Notes under the pieces: model-generated
Told to the model about the DNA's origin: nothing
Databases searched by the model: none
What the model saw: the letters and a program-made list of their open reading frames with translations, nothing else
From: FEN-1279 sp964501535
GTDB lineage: Bacteria; Bacteroidota; Ignavibacteria; Tepidaquicellales; Tepidaquicellaceae
NCBI GenBank assembly: GCA_964501535.1
Contig: CAZCSV010000005.1
Coordinates: 1 to 64,000, forward strand
Direction of reading: 5' to 3'
Length of the DNA stretch: 64,000 bases
Shown here: piece by piece, positions 56,123-64,000 of the stretch
Numbering within the stretch: the stretch's first letter is position 1
How the letters are laid out: each line of letters starts with the position of its first letter
Position numbers and translations under genes: made by a program

Positions 56123-57601
56123 ATGACAAAAGGATATAACGTTCTCTTCGTTACCAGTGAAGTTTTTCCTTATTCCAAAACTGGCGGTTTAGCAGATATA
56201 TCAAATTCTCTTCCACAGGCATTAAATTCTCTCGGAAATGAAGTGAGAATAATTTCGCCAAAGTACGGACAATTGGACGAAAGAAGGCTTCAGATTCACG
56301 AGATAAAGAGGTTAAAGGATTTAAAGTTAGACGTTGCGGGAAAAACGACAAAATTCAGCATTAAATCATCGTTCATACACGGTAGAAACACGAAAGCCCA
56401 GATATACCTTTTAGAAAATCAGGATTATTTCAAGAACAAGGGGATATATCAGAACATAAAGACCAGGGAAGATTTTTCGAACAATGATGAGAGGTTTTTA
56501 TTTTTCAGCAAGTGCGTGCTCGAGATACTCGAGATTCTTCAGTGGAAGCCGGATGTAATACACTGCAACGACTGGCAGACCGCACTGATACCCGCGATGC
56601 TTAAAAAAATATATAACAAGAATCAGCACATAAAAGACATCAAAACAGTATTCACGGTGCACAATCTTGCGTATCAGGGAGATTTTCCGAGGTCGTCTTT
56701 CGAGAAAACGGGATTACCGGAGTCGGTGCTGAGCGAGGTCGGGGGTTATCAGAAGGGAAGGTTCAATTATTTACGGACGGGTTTATATTATGCGGATAAG
56801 ATAACGACTGTGAGCGAGAAGTATGCAGAAGAAATCAGGAAAGACAAACATCTGAGTTCGGGATTGGAAGACGTACTAGAGAAGAAAAGGAGAGACATTT
56901 CGGGAATATTGAACGGGATAGATTACAACATCTGGAATCCGAACGTGGACAAGATAATAACATACAGATACACATATCAAGAAATACCTCTGAAATACGA
57001 GAACAAGAGGGAGCTGTTGCACAAGTTCAATCTTGAGTATAAGGAAAACACGCCGTTAATCGGAATGGTAACGAGGCTGGTTGAATCGAAGGGTGTAGAG
57101 CTTTTATTAAAGATACTTCCCGAGCTGATGAAAGAGGACATACAGATGATAATACTCGGAACCGGCGACGAGAATTACCAGAAGTTTTTAATGAACGCCA
57201 AGAAGAAGTACCCGAATAAATTAATAGTACAGATAGCATTCGACGAAAATCTTGCACATCACATAGAAGCGGGATGCGACATGATACTGATGCCGTCGAA
57301 ATACGAGCCGTGCGGATTGACGCAGTTATACAGTCTGAGATACGGTACAGTGCCGATAGTAAGGAATACCGGCGGATTATGCGATACCGTAACCGATTAC
57401 AGGAAAGGTGACGGGACGGGATTTTTATTCAACAAGTTCGATGCAAAAGAATTGCTGGCAACCATAAAGAATGCCTTATCAATATACAGGAAAAACAAGC
57501 AGAAATGGTGTAACATAATCAGAAACGGCATGGCGCTCGATTTTTCATGGAAGGTCTCCGCGGAAAAATATATGAATCTTTACAAGAAACTGACATCTTA
57601 A
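56123..57601 (+). CDS. glgA: Glycogen (starch) synthase
   Basis: The 492-residue GT5 enzyme extends alpha-1,4-glucan from ADP- or UDP-glucose. Seen are SKTGGLADISNSLPQAL near the N terminus (glucan and nucleotide binding), HCNDWQTALIP, TVHNLAYQGDF, LNGIDYNIWNP and the C-terminal donor motif YEPCGLTQLYSLRYGTVPIV with NTGGLCDTV. Length is normal for bacterial GlgA. The DUF4270-like lipoprotein two genes downstream reproduces a neighbourhood common in Bacteroidota. No glgB, glgC or glgP lies in the window. Confidence 0.94.
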   Translation: MTKGYNVLFVTSEVFPYSKTGGLADISNSLPQALNSLGNEVRIISPKYGQLDERRLQIHEIKRLKDLKLDVAGKTTKFSIKSSFIHGRNTKAQIYLLENQDYFKNKGIYQNIKTREDFSNNDERFLFFSKCVLEILEILQWKPDVIHCNDWQTALIPAMLKKIYNKNQHIKDIKTVFTVHNLAYQGDFPRSSFEKTGLPESVLSEVGGYQKGRFNYLRTGLYYADKITTVSEKYAEEIRKDKHLSSGLEDVLEKKRRDISGILNGIDYNIWNPNVDKIITYRYTYQEIPLKYENKRELLHKFNLEYKENTPLIGMVTRLVESKGVELLLKILPELMKEDIQMIILGTGDENYQKFLMNAKKKYPNKLIVQIAFDENLAHHIEAGCDMILMPSKYEPCGLTQLYSLRYGTVPIVRNTGGLCDTVTDYRKGDGTGFLFNKFDAKELLATIKNALSIYRKNKQKWCNIIRNGMALDFSWKVSAEKYMNLYKKLTS

Positions 57602-57627
57602 AAATTTTATATCAGCAAAGCACAGTA

Positions 57628-58203
57628 TTGAACAAGGCAATTTTTTTAGATAGAGACGGAACGATTAACAAAGAAGTAGATTATTTAACGAAGCCGGGGC
57701 AGATAATATTAATAAGCAGGGTAAAGAGAGCGTTAAAGACATTCAAGGATTCGGGTTTTCTAAACATTGTAATAACGAACCAGTCCGCAATAGCAAGAGG
57801 ATTTTTAACCGAGAAAAGATTATTCAACATACACGCAAGGCTCAATAAGTTACTCACCTTTCGGAGAGCTACATTGATATTCGATATTTTATATTGTCCA
57901 TTTCACAAGGATGGAGTTGTAAAAAGGTACGCATCGGACAGTTTTTACAGGAAGCCGAATCCCGGATTGATTTTAAAAGCCGCGGTAAAGCACGACATAG
58001 ATTTAAGCAAATCTTTTTTAATCGGTGATTCGTATACGGATATGAAGTGTGCTGAGATTGCCGGTCTGAGGAAGATACTCGTTTTAACGGGTTACGGTGA
58101 GGAGGCACTGGCAAGATGCATGAAAGAAAATCTGAAGATTGAGTGCGTGGCAGATGATATTTTCGAGGCGTCAAAATTTATTACAAAGTATTTAGAATAT
58201 TAA
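57628..58203 (+). CDS. gmhB: GmhB-like HAD phosphatase
   Basis: The frame extends back to an ATG at 57547 inside glgA, but the TTG at 57628 directly precedes the first beta strand and leaves 26 bp after glgA, so I take it as the start (191 residues). HAD motifs are FLDRDGT (Asp8, Asp10), TNQSAIARGF, YRKPNPG (Lys) and GDSYTDM, as in D-glycero-D-manno-heptose-1,7-bisphosphate phosphatase and histidinol phosphatase. The zinc loop is altered: CPFHKDG keeps a Cys, but the later CxC before RKP has become SFY. A role in heptose synthesis for LPS is likely but not certain; the histidinol-phosphate or a general HAD-IIIA role is the alternative. Confidence 0.75.
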   Translation: MNKAIFLDRDGTINKEVDYLTKPGQIILISRVKRALKTFKDSGFLNIVITNQSAIARGFLTEKRLFNIHARLNKLLTFRRATLIFDILYCPFHKDGVVKRYASDSFYRKPNPGLILKAAVKHDIDLSKSFLIGDSYTDMKCAEIAGLRKILVLTGYGEEALARCMKENLKIECVADDIFEASKFITKYLEY

Positions 58204-58252
58204 GTCTGAATATATTATATTAATTGTTATTCGAAAACAAATATTTAAGATT

Positions 58253-59416
58253 TTGAGACAAATTATCCGAAAAGTTTTATTTTTGCTTGTTTTAACTTTT
58301 CCGTTATTCTACGGATGCGAAAACAATCTGACCGACGAAGGTTTAAGCTATATTTCAGGCGATACGATAGGGACATTACTGCTGGATTCTCAGGCGGATT
58401 CGATGAACATTACGTCGAATAATTTCATAAAATACATTAACACTTCGAGTTCGGGAAATATGATGGTCGGATTATATTCGAATTACGAATCAAAGTCTTT
58501 ATTAAGGTTCAAGGGACTGCCGACCAATTACGATACTACGACGGTTCTTTCGGCGAAGTTATACCTGAGATACAACAACACTTTTTATCAGGATTCGCTC
58601 GGGATAACATCGTTTAATTTATACAGCATAAGCAAGTACTATGATTTTTCGACATTGACATACGATTTGTTTAACAACGAAATCGGGAGCAACATTGTAG
58701 GGACATATACGGGGACTCCGAGGGATACGGCATTGATAACGATACCCCTGGACAATCAGACAGTCGGGGACTGGCTAAAATACGCACACGATACGAACTA
58801 TGTAAATAAGAATTACGGGATTATACTGCTTGCCAATCCTTCTTCGACCACGATAAAAGCGTTTTATTCGAGTTTTTACAGTTATTATCCGACGATAACA
58901 GCGGTTGTATTATCGCCGTCCGGAAAGCAGGATACTTTGACATTCGGCAGTTCGGAATTCGTAACACTGAATTATGTTCCCCAGATAAACACTATACCAG
59001 GGAGAATAATAATCCAAAACGGGGTAGCGATAAAAGATATATTGAAGTTCGACATTTCGAAACTTCCCGAGAAAGTAATAATAAACCAGGCATTACTCGA
59101 GTTAAAGGTAGACTGGCAGAATTCGTTTTATACAAAAGGAGTCGACACGAGGCTGATTGCGAACATGCTGATATCGGATACGCTTACGAATGACGGAATA
59201 AACTATTATTCGGTGAATACGGATACGAACACTTATTCACTTTATTTGACCCTTGCGTTTCAGAAATGGAATTACGGAGTGTACACAAATTTCGGCGTAT
59301 TATTAAAAAATATTTACGATTATTCGAATCTTGACAGGTATGTATTTTACGGTCCGGATTATTCGGATGTTTCAAAAAGGCCGAGGCTAAAAATCAGATA
59401 TACACTAAGACAGTAA
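58253..59416 (+). CDS. Outer-membrane lipoprotein, DUF4270-like
   Basis: A 387-residue protein starting at a TTG, with a lipoprotein signal and lipobox LFYGC (Cys22). The mature part is beta-rich, with a TFGSSEFV...QNGVAIKDILKFDISKLPE region resembling DUF4270/DNRLRE-type carbohydrate-binding or adhesin modules. DUF4270 genes often sit beside glycogen synthase genes in Bacteroidota, which supports the assignment; sequence alone is weak. It is followed 14 bp later by an outer-membrane beta-barrel gene, suggesting a lipoprotein-barrel pair. Confidence 0.65.
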   Translation: MRQIIRKVLFLLVLTFPLFYGCENNLTDEGLSYISGDTIGTLLLDSQADSMNITSNNFIKYINTSSSGNMMVGLYSNYESKSLLRFKGLPTNYDTTTVLSAKLYLRYNNTFYQDSLGITSFNLYSISKYYDFSTLTYDLFNNEIGSNIVGTYTGTPRDTALITIPLDNQTVGDWLKYAHDTNYVNKNYGIILLANPSSTTIKAFYSSFYSYYPTITAVVLSPSGKQDTLTFGSSEFVTLNYVPQINTIPGRIIIQNGVAIKDILKFDISKLPEKVIINQALLELKVDWQNSFYTKGVDTRLIANMLISDTLTNDGINYYSVNTDTNTYSLYLTLAFQKWNYGVYTNFGVLLKNIYDYSNLDRYVFYGPDYSDVSKRPRLKIRYTLRQ

Positions 59417-59430
59417 GGTTTTTAAAAAAT

Positions 59431-60705
59431 ATGATTTCAAAAAAAGAAAACAGAAATTTCGGAATTAATTTCACGCAAATGATTTTATGCGTTATTATGT
59501 TTTTTGCATTTAATTCATACGCGCAGGATGAATTTCCGCTGGGCTCGCCCTACAGTGCTTTCGGACTGGGAGATTTACAGTATCTTTCGAGCACGCGAAC
59601 GGATGCGATGGGTATACAGGGAATAAGTTTATTGGGGGATTATATAAACAATTTAAATCCCGCATCGAACGGGGAATTAAAATACACCAAGCTTGCTTTA
59701 TCATTCAGCTATAATTTCAGGAAGCTTGAAAAGTCGGAGATATCCGACGGAAACGTTAACGGAATTAACATTGGCATCCCCCTCAGTAGCGAAAGAGGGT
59801 TTTCACTTGTGATGGGATTTAATTCAATGATACGTTCGAACTATAAAATTCTCGATAAATATACAGACAACAACATAACCTATTCCGAGACATATGCGGG
59901 TAACGGGGGAATTTCGAGAGTAAATTTCGGATTATCGTATAAAGTACTCGGAGGAATTTATTTAGGGGCAGAGTATAATTATGCATTCGGAAGCCAGACA
60001 AAGCTTACATACATTGATTTCGGCTCGTCTTCTTATGTAAATACATATATCAGGAAAGAAAACACATTAACGGGTTCATTTGTAAAGGGCGGATTGATAT
60101 TTGATTTAAAGAAGCTGACAAAATATGATAAGCTGAACGATTTCACGATAGGGTTCATGTATCAATCGAAACTGAATTTATCTTCGGACCAGGATGCGAT
60201 ATATGCTTCGAGTCTGGTAAATGACACTATAAGGAGTTTCAGTTCGGACATACAGATGCCACAGGCATTCGGTGTGGGTATAACGAAGAAATTCGGAAAG
60301 CAGGTAATAATATCGGGGGATATGTTATGGCAGCAGTGGAGCGAATTTGTGCCCGGGAGTCTTTCGAAAAATGCATATACAAATTCATTCAGATACGGGC
60401 TTGGAATGGAGATATTGCCAGCTGTAAAATCGGACAGGACATTTTTCGAGAGTATGACATACCGGGTAGGAGCTTATTATGACAATTCTTATTATACAAT
60501 TAACGGGGAAAAGGTAAACAGATTAGGATTCGGTCTCGGATTTGGCATTCCGCTCGGCAATTTCAATTCTATAGATTTAGGGGTAAGCTATTCGATGCGC
60601 GGGAAATCGGAAAACGGATTAATTCGAGAGGATTGTTTAAGGGTTACGGCAGGCTTGAATTTCGGTGAATTATGGTTTATAAGACCCCGTGATGAAGATA
60701 AATAA
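59431..60705 (+). CDS. Outer-membrane beta-barrel protein
   Basis: A 424-residue protein with a signal peptide (about 1-31, FNSYAQ; the ATG at 59479 would give a shorter one). The mature protein opens with GSPYSAFGLGDL, a motif found at the start of many Bacteroidota outer-membrane barrels of the FadL/PorV-like kind, followed by NLNPAS (the NPA box of FadL-like proteins). Alternating strands rich in Gly and Tyr run to the C terminus, which ends in LRVTAGLNFGELWFI. It probably works with the lipoprotein upstream; the cargo is unknown. Confidence 0.8.
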   Translation: MISKKENRNFGINFTQMILCVIMFFAFNSYAQDEFPLGSPYSAFGLGDLQYLSSTRTDAMGIQGISLLGDYINNLNPASNGELKYTKLALSFSYNFRKLEKSEISDGNVNGINIGIPLSSERGFSLVMGFNSMIRSNYKILDKYTDNNITYSETYAGNGGISRVNFGLSYKVLGGIYLGAEYNYAFGSQTKLTYIDFGSSSYVNTYIRKENTLTGSFVKGGLIFDLKKLTKYDKLNDFTIGFMYQSKLNLSSDQDAIYASSLVNDTIRSFSSDIQMPQAFGVGITKKFGKQVIISGDMLWQQWSEFVPGSLSKNAYTNSFRYGLGMEILPAVKSDRTFFESMTYRVGAYYDNSYYTINGEKVNRLGFGLGFGIPLGNFNSIDLGVSYSMRGKSENGLIREDCLRVTAGLNFGELWFIRPRDEDK

Positions 60706-60733
60706 TTTTAATCAATTTTAAGAGTGAAGGGAA

Positions 60734-61168
60734 ATGGTAATATCGATTGGTTCGGACCACAGGGGATTCGAGCTTAAAGAGAGGATTAAAGAATACCTGG
60801 TGGAGAAGAAGCATAAGGTACTGGACTTCGGTACGGTTTCGAATGCAAGTGTTGATTATCCTGATTTTGCAAAGAAGGTAGGAGAAAGTGTTGCAAAGGG
60901 AGAAACGAAATTCGGGATAGCAATTTGCGGAAGCGGAATAGGTGTGAGCATTGCGGCAAACAAGGTGAAGAGTATAAGGGCAGTAAACGCGACGAACAGC
61001 GACATGGCAGAGATGTCGAGAAAGCACAACAATGCAAACGTAATATGTTTCGGAGCGGATTTTATAGATTTCGATACTGCGGTTAAGTACTGGGAGATAT
61101 TTGCGAGCACGGATTTCGAAGGTGGAGAAAGGCACAACAGGAGAATCGAAAAAATAAATAATATTTAA
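60734..61168 (+). CDS. rpiB: Ribose-5-phosphate isomerase B
   Basis: The 144-residue enzyme interconverts ribose 5-phosphate and ribulose 5-phosphate. Seen are SIGSDHRGFELKE (His9), YPDFAKKVGESVA, the catalytic Cys65 in AICGSGIGVSIAANK and RKHNNANVICFG. Length and motifs match RpiB/LacAB. A near-consensus AAGGGA lies 8-13 bp before the ATG. The next gene, glyA, follows by 19 bp. Confidence 0.95.
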   Translation: MVISIGSDHRGFELKERIKEYLVEKKHKVLDFGTVSNASVDYPDFAKKVGESVAKGETKFGIAICGSGIGVSIAANKVKSIRAVNATNSDMAEMSRKHNNANVICFGADFIDFDTAVKYWEIFASTDFEGGERHNRRIEKINNI

Positions 61169-61187
61169 CAACAAATAATTTTCAGTT

Positions 61188-62483
61188 ATGAATACAAATC
61201 TTGAACAAACGGATAAGGAAATTTTCGATGTAATTATGAACGAAACAAACCGACAGGCAGACAAGCTGGAACTGATAGCATCGGAAAATTTTGTTTCCAA
61301 AGCTGTTATGGAAGCACAGGGCTCGACATTAACGAACAAATATGCGGAAGGTTATCCTGCAAAAAGGTATTACGGCGGTTGCGAGTGGGTAGATGTTGCG
61401 GAGAATTTAGCACGTGACAGGGCGAAGGAATTATTCGGTGCAGAGTATACGAACGTTCAGCCTCATTCGGGAAGCCAGGCGAACATGGCGGTATATATGT
61501 CGTTTATAAAACCGGGCGATAAAGTAATGGGTATGAATCTCTCGCACGGGGGGCATTTGACACACGGCTCGCCTGTAAATTTCTCGGGACAACTGTACCA
61601 GTTTGTTGCTTACGGAGTTCATCCCGAAACGGGATATATTGATTATCAGAACGTCGAGGATGTAGCAAAGAAGGAAAAGCCGAAGATGATAACGGTAGGG
61701 GCGAGTGCATATTCGAGAAATATTGATTACAAAAAATTCCGTGAAATAGCGGACATGGTAGGGGCATTTCTTTTTGCGGATATTGCACATCCTGCAGGAT
61801 TAATAGCAAAGAAACTGCTTAATGACCCGCTTCCTTATTGTCACGTGGTTGCCACAACGACTCATAAGACTTTAAGAGGGCCGAGAGGCGGAATGATATT
61901 AATCGGGAAGGATTACGAGAATCCGTTCGGATTAAAGGCACCGAAATCCGGCCGTGTGAAAATGATGAGCGAGCTTGTGGATTCGATGGTAATGCCGGGG
62001 GTACAGGGAGGACCGTTAATGCATGTGATTTCGGCGAAAGCGGTTGCTTTCAAGGAAGCATTGGAGGATTCGTTTACTTTATACGCTAAGCAGGTTATAA
62101 GCAATGCGAAGGCATTTTCGGCCAAACTTACATCAATGGATTATAAGATAATATCCGGCGGAACGGATAATCATTTAATGCTGGTTGATTTAAGAAATAA
62201 AAACATAACGGGCAAAGCAGCGCAGGAAGCGCTCGATGAAGTCGGTATAACGTGCAATAAAAACGGCGTTCCTTTCGATGACAAGAGCCCGATGATTACG
62301 AGCGGGATAAGGCTTGGTACACCTGCATTAACGACAAGGGGAATGAAAGAAGCGGAGATGGAGTTGATAGCGGAATTAATAGACAAAGTCGTTACAAATC
62401 CAAACGATGAAAAAGTAAAAGCGGAAGTACAGGAAGAAGTAAAGAAATTAACCTCACGCTTTACAATGTATGGAAAAAGATGA
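61188..62483 (+). CDS. glyA: Serine hydroxymethyltransferase
   Basis: The 431-residue PLP enzyme converts serine and tetrahydrofolate to glycine and methylene-THF. It has IASENFVSKAV, NKYAEGYPAKRYYGG, NVQPHSGSQAN, DIAHPAGLIA and the PLP Lys227 in TTTHKTLRGPRGG. Residue order and length are normal. The tatC gene starts 14 nt before its stop, in another frame. Confidence 0.96.
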   Translation: MNTNLEQTDKEIFDVIMNETNRQADKLELIASENFVSKAVMEAQGSTLTNKYAEGYPAKRYYGGCEWVDVAENLARDRAKELFGAEYTNVQPHSGSQANMAVYMSFIKPGDKVMGMNLSHGGHLTHGSPVNFSGQLYQFVAYGVHPETGYIDYQNVEDVAKKEKPKMITVGASAYSRNIDYKKFREIADMVGAFLFADIAHPAGLIAKKLLNDPLPYCHVVATTTHKTLRGPRGGMILIGKDYENPFGLKAPKSGRVKMMSELVDSMVMPGVQGGPLMHVISAKAVAFKEALEDSFTLYAKQVISNAKAFSAKLTSMDYKIISGGTDNHLMLVDLRNKNITGKAAQEALDEVGITCNKNGVPFDDKSPMITSGIRLGTPALTTRGMKEAEMELIAELIDKVVTNPNDEKVKAEVQEEVKKLTSRFTMYGKR

Positions 62484-63216
62484 AAAAGAAATGTCGTTTC
62501 TGGATCATCTTGAAGAGCTGAGATGGCGGATAATAAAGGCTTTGTCAGGAATAATAATCGGCAGTATAGTTACGGCATTTTTTATTGATCGGATAGTAAA
62601 TAATATTTTATTTGAGCCGGCAAAGAATACCGTACCTCCACTTACGATAATAAACCTCAAACCATACGGACAGTTTTTGCTTTATATGGAAGTAATTATT
62701 ATAGGGGGGGCAGTATTAAGTGTTCCGAATATAATATATCAGTTCTGGAGATTTATAGAGCCGGCTTTGAAGCCGAACGAAAGGAAATACATTGTGAGCA
62801 TAGTGCTTTTCACGACCGTTTGTTTTCTTTCCGGAGTTGTATTTTCTTATTATTTATTATTGCCTGCGGCGCTCGGATTTTTTGCGGGTTTCGGAACGAC
62901 TGTTATAGAGAATAACATTGCGGCGAACGAGTATTTAAGTTTCGTGATATCGATGGTACTTGCTTCGGGATTGGTATTTGAATTGCCAATGGCATCATTT
63001 TTTCTTTCGAAGATCGGGATTTTAAAGCCGTCTTTTATGAGGAAATACAGGCGTCACGCGGTAATTGCAATATTATTAATTGCCGCGATAGTAACACCGG
63101 GACCCGACATAACGAGCCAGGTAATGCTTGGGATACCGCTTTTTATACTGTATGAAATAAGCATTTTAATATGTAAATATTCGCAGAGGAAAGAAAAGCC
63201 GGGAGAAAACGGTTAG
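62470..63216 (+). CDS. tatC: Sec-independent translocase TatC
   Basis: A 248-residue polytopic protein (six TM helices) that receives twin-arginine signal peptides. It opens with MSFLDHLEELRWRI (the SxxxHLxELRxR box), and has WRFIEPALKPNERKY, an FxxYxxLP segment (about 122-129) and TPGPDITSQVMLGIPLFILYE near the C terminus. The ATG at 62470 overlaps glyA by 14 nt; the ATG at 62491 is an alternative start that begins exactly at MSFLDH. A run of seven G lies at 62704-62710. No tatA or tatB is in the window. Confidence 0.93.
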   Translation: MEKDEKEMSFLDHLEELRWRIIKALSGIIIGSIVTAFFIDRIVNNILFEPAKNTVPPLTIINLKPYGQFLLYMEVIIIGGAVLSVPNIIYQFWRFIEPALKPNERKYIVSIVLFTTVCFLSGVVFSYYLLLPAALGFFAGFGTTVIENNIAANEYLSFVISMVLASGLVFELPMASFFLSKIGILKPSFMRKYRRHAVIAILLIAAIVTPGPDITSQVMLGIPLFILYEISILICKYSQRKEKPGENG

Positions 63217-63239
63217 ACACTCTTGCGGGAAAGAAATTA

Positions 63240-64000
63240 ATGAACTTAAAAGAAATAATATCACCGGTAGCGAATGAACTTGAGGAATTTCAAAAGCAAT
63301 TTGCAGGTTCTTTGAAATCCAAGGTTGCTTTAATAGATTTAATTACGCGTTATATACTCAGGCAGAAGGGGAAAAAGATAAGGCCGATACTGGTACTGCT
63401 GGGTGCAAAAATATGCGGTGAAATAAACCAGAGGACATACATAGCAGCTAACCTTGTAGAGCTTCTACACACGGCGACTTTGATTCACGATGATGTTGTT
63501 GATGATGCAAAGAAACGAAGGGGGCTTGCATCCATAAACGCGGTATGGAAAAACAAAGCTTCAGTATTAATTGGTGATTATTTGTTGTCAAAGGGATTAT
63601 TGATTTCTTTAGAAAACAAGGAATGCGAGTTTTTATATACTACATCCGAGGCTGTAAGAAGGATGAGCGAAGGGGAACTTCTGCAGATTCAAAAAGCCCG
63701 TAATTTTGATGCTACGGAGGAAACATATTTCAGGGTTATATCCGATAAGACCGCTTCACTGATAAAAACCTGCTGCAAGCTGGGAGCATTGAGCTCAACG
63801 AAAGACGAGAGAAAGATAGATGCGTTATCGACATACGGAGAAAATCTCGGGATAGCATTTCAGCTGCGTGATGACCTTTTGGATTACATAGGAAGAAAAA
63901 AGCTTCTCGGAAAGTCGACGGGGAACGATGTAAAGGAAAAGAAATTCACGTTACCGCTGATATATTCACTCGAGAACGCCCCGAAGAAAAAAGCAGGCGC
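63240..64000 (+). CDS. Polyprenyl diphosphate synthase, 3' end cut off
   Basis: The frame opens at an ATG at 63240 and runs to the window edge without a stop (253 codons of an expected about 320). It shows GKKIRPILVLLGAK, the first Asp-rich motif in LIHDDVVDDAKKRRG, GDYLLSKGLL and the second Asp-rich motif in FQLRDDLLDYIG, typical of all-trans prenyltransferases that make the C35-C40 tail of menaquinone or other long prenyl chains. Product length cannot be decided. It follows tatC by 23 bp. Confidence 0.93.
   Translation, partial: MNLKEIISPVANELEEFQKQFAGSLKSKVALIDLITRYILRQKGKKIRPILVLLGAKICGEINQRTYIAANLVELLHTATLIHDDVVDDAKKRRGLASINAVWKNKASVLIGDYLLSKGLLISLENKECEFLYTTSEAVRRMSEGELLQIQKARNFDATEETYFRVISDKTASLIKTCCKLGALSSTKDERKIDALSTYGENLGIAFQLRDDLLDYIGRKKLLGKSTGNDVKEKKFTLPLIYSLENAPKKKAG

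Noticed and set aside
57547..57627. N-terminal extension of the GmhB-like protein from the ATG at 57547
   Set aside because: It would overlap 55 nt of glgA and add residues absent from the HAD family; the TTG at 57628 fits better.
62704..62710. Seven-G run in tatC as a phase-variation switch
   Set aside because: The gene is housekeeping and intact, and one short tract alone is weak evidence.
1..64000. CRISPR arrays, insertion sequences, prophage or integrase genes
   Set aside because: None seen: no regularly spaced repeats, transposase motifs or phage structural genes on either strand.

Overview
The window looks like a chromosomal segment from an AT-rich member of the Bacteroidota/Chlorobiota (FCB) group, most likely an Ignavibacteria-type organism. 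The signs are four type IX secretion (T9SS) sorting domains of the YQNYPNPFNP type, a Bacteroidota-style -33/-7 promoter (TTG, 20 bp, TAnnTTTG) in front of a tetR gene, many genes without a Shine-Dalgarno sequence, frequent TTG starts, and a class II ribonucleotide reductase. The taxonomic call is inference from these traits; no rRNA is present.

Layout. 1-5361 (mostly minus strand): a palindrome-rich edge, tRNA-Leu(UAA), a secreted two-lobed retropepsin-like protease, a T9SS beta-propeller protein and an LTA-synthase-like sulfatase-fold enzyme. 5598-10191 (plus): a PDZ/multi-TM/GAF/PP2C phosphatase of the RsbU/SpoIIE type, a small lipoprotein, a 5'-truncated T9SS remnant and a lone C39-type peptidase. 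10287-13898 (minus): nrdJ. Everything from 14216 to the right edge lies on the plus strand.

14216-32804: a YfhO membrane protein, biotin carboxylase plus biotin carrier, a PrsW-type protease, then a tightly packed surface-polysaccharide locus (19869-31438) with four GT2 enzymes, four GT4/GT1-like enzymes, a flippase, a SAM methyltransferase and a DUF2142/GT-C membrane protein. It runs into nadD and a Yip1-family gene.

33164-44476: the most unusual part. Five consecutive genes encode two TPR-CHAT proteases, a 14-blade WD40-caspase protein, a CHASE2 membrane sensor and a small secreted FecR-like protein. Both protease families keep their His/Cys dyads. All but the CHASE2 protein carry Sec signal peptides, so this appears to be an extracytoplasmic caspase-like proteolytic system with a membrane sensor. 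The parts belong to known families; the assembly and location are what deserve attention.

44630-53146: a T9SS protein with a P domain, then a TetR-controlled efflux operon (tetR-tolC-hlyD-ATPase-ATPase-permease-permease, the split-gene counterpart of ybhGFSR) with an identifiable terminator, promoter and palindromic operator. 53207-64000: DUF302 protein, sirtuin, T9SS propeller protein, glycogen synthase, a GmhB-like phosphatase, a DUF4270-like lipoprotein, an outer-membrane beta-barrel, rpiB, glyA, tatC and the start of a polyprenyl diphosphate synthase cut by the window edge.
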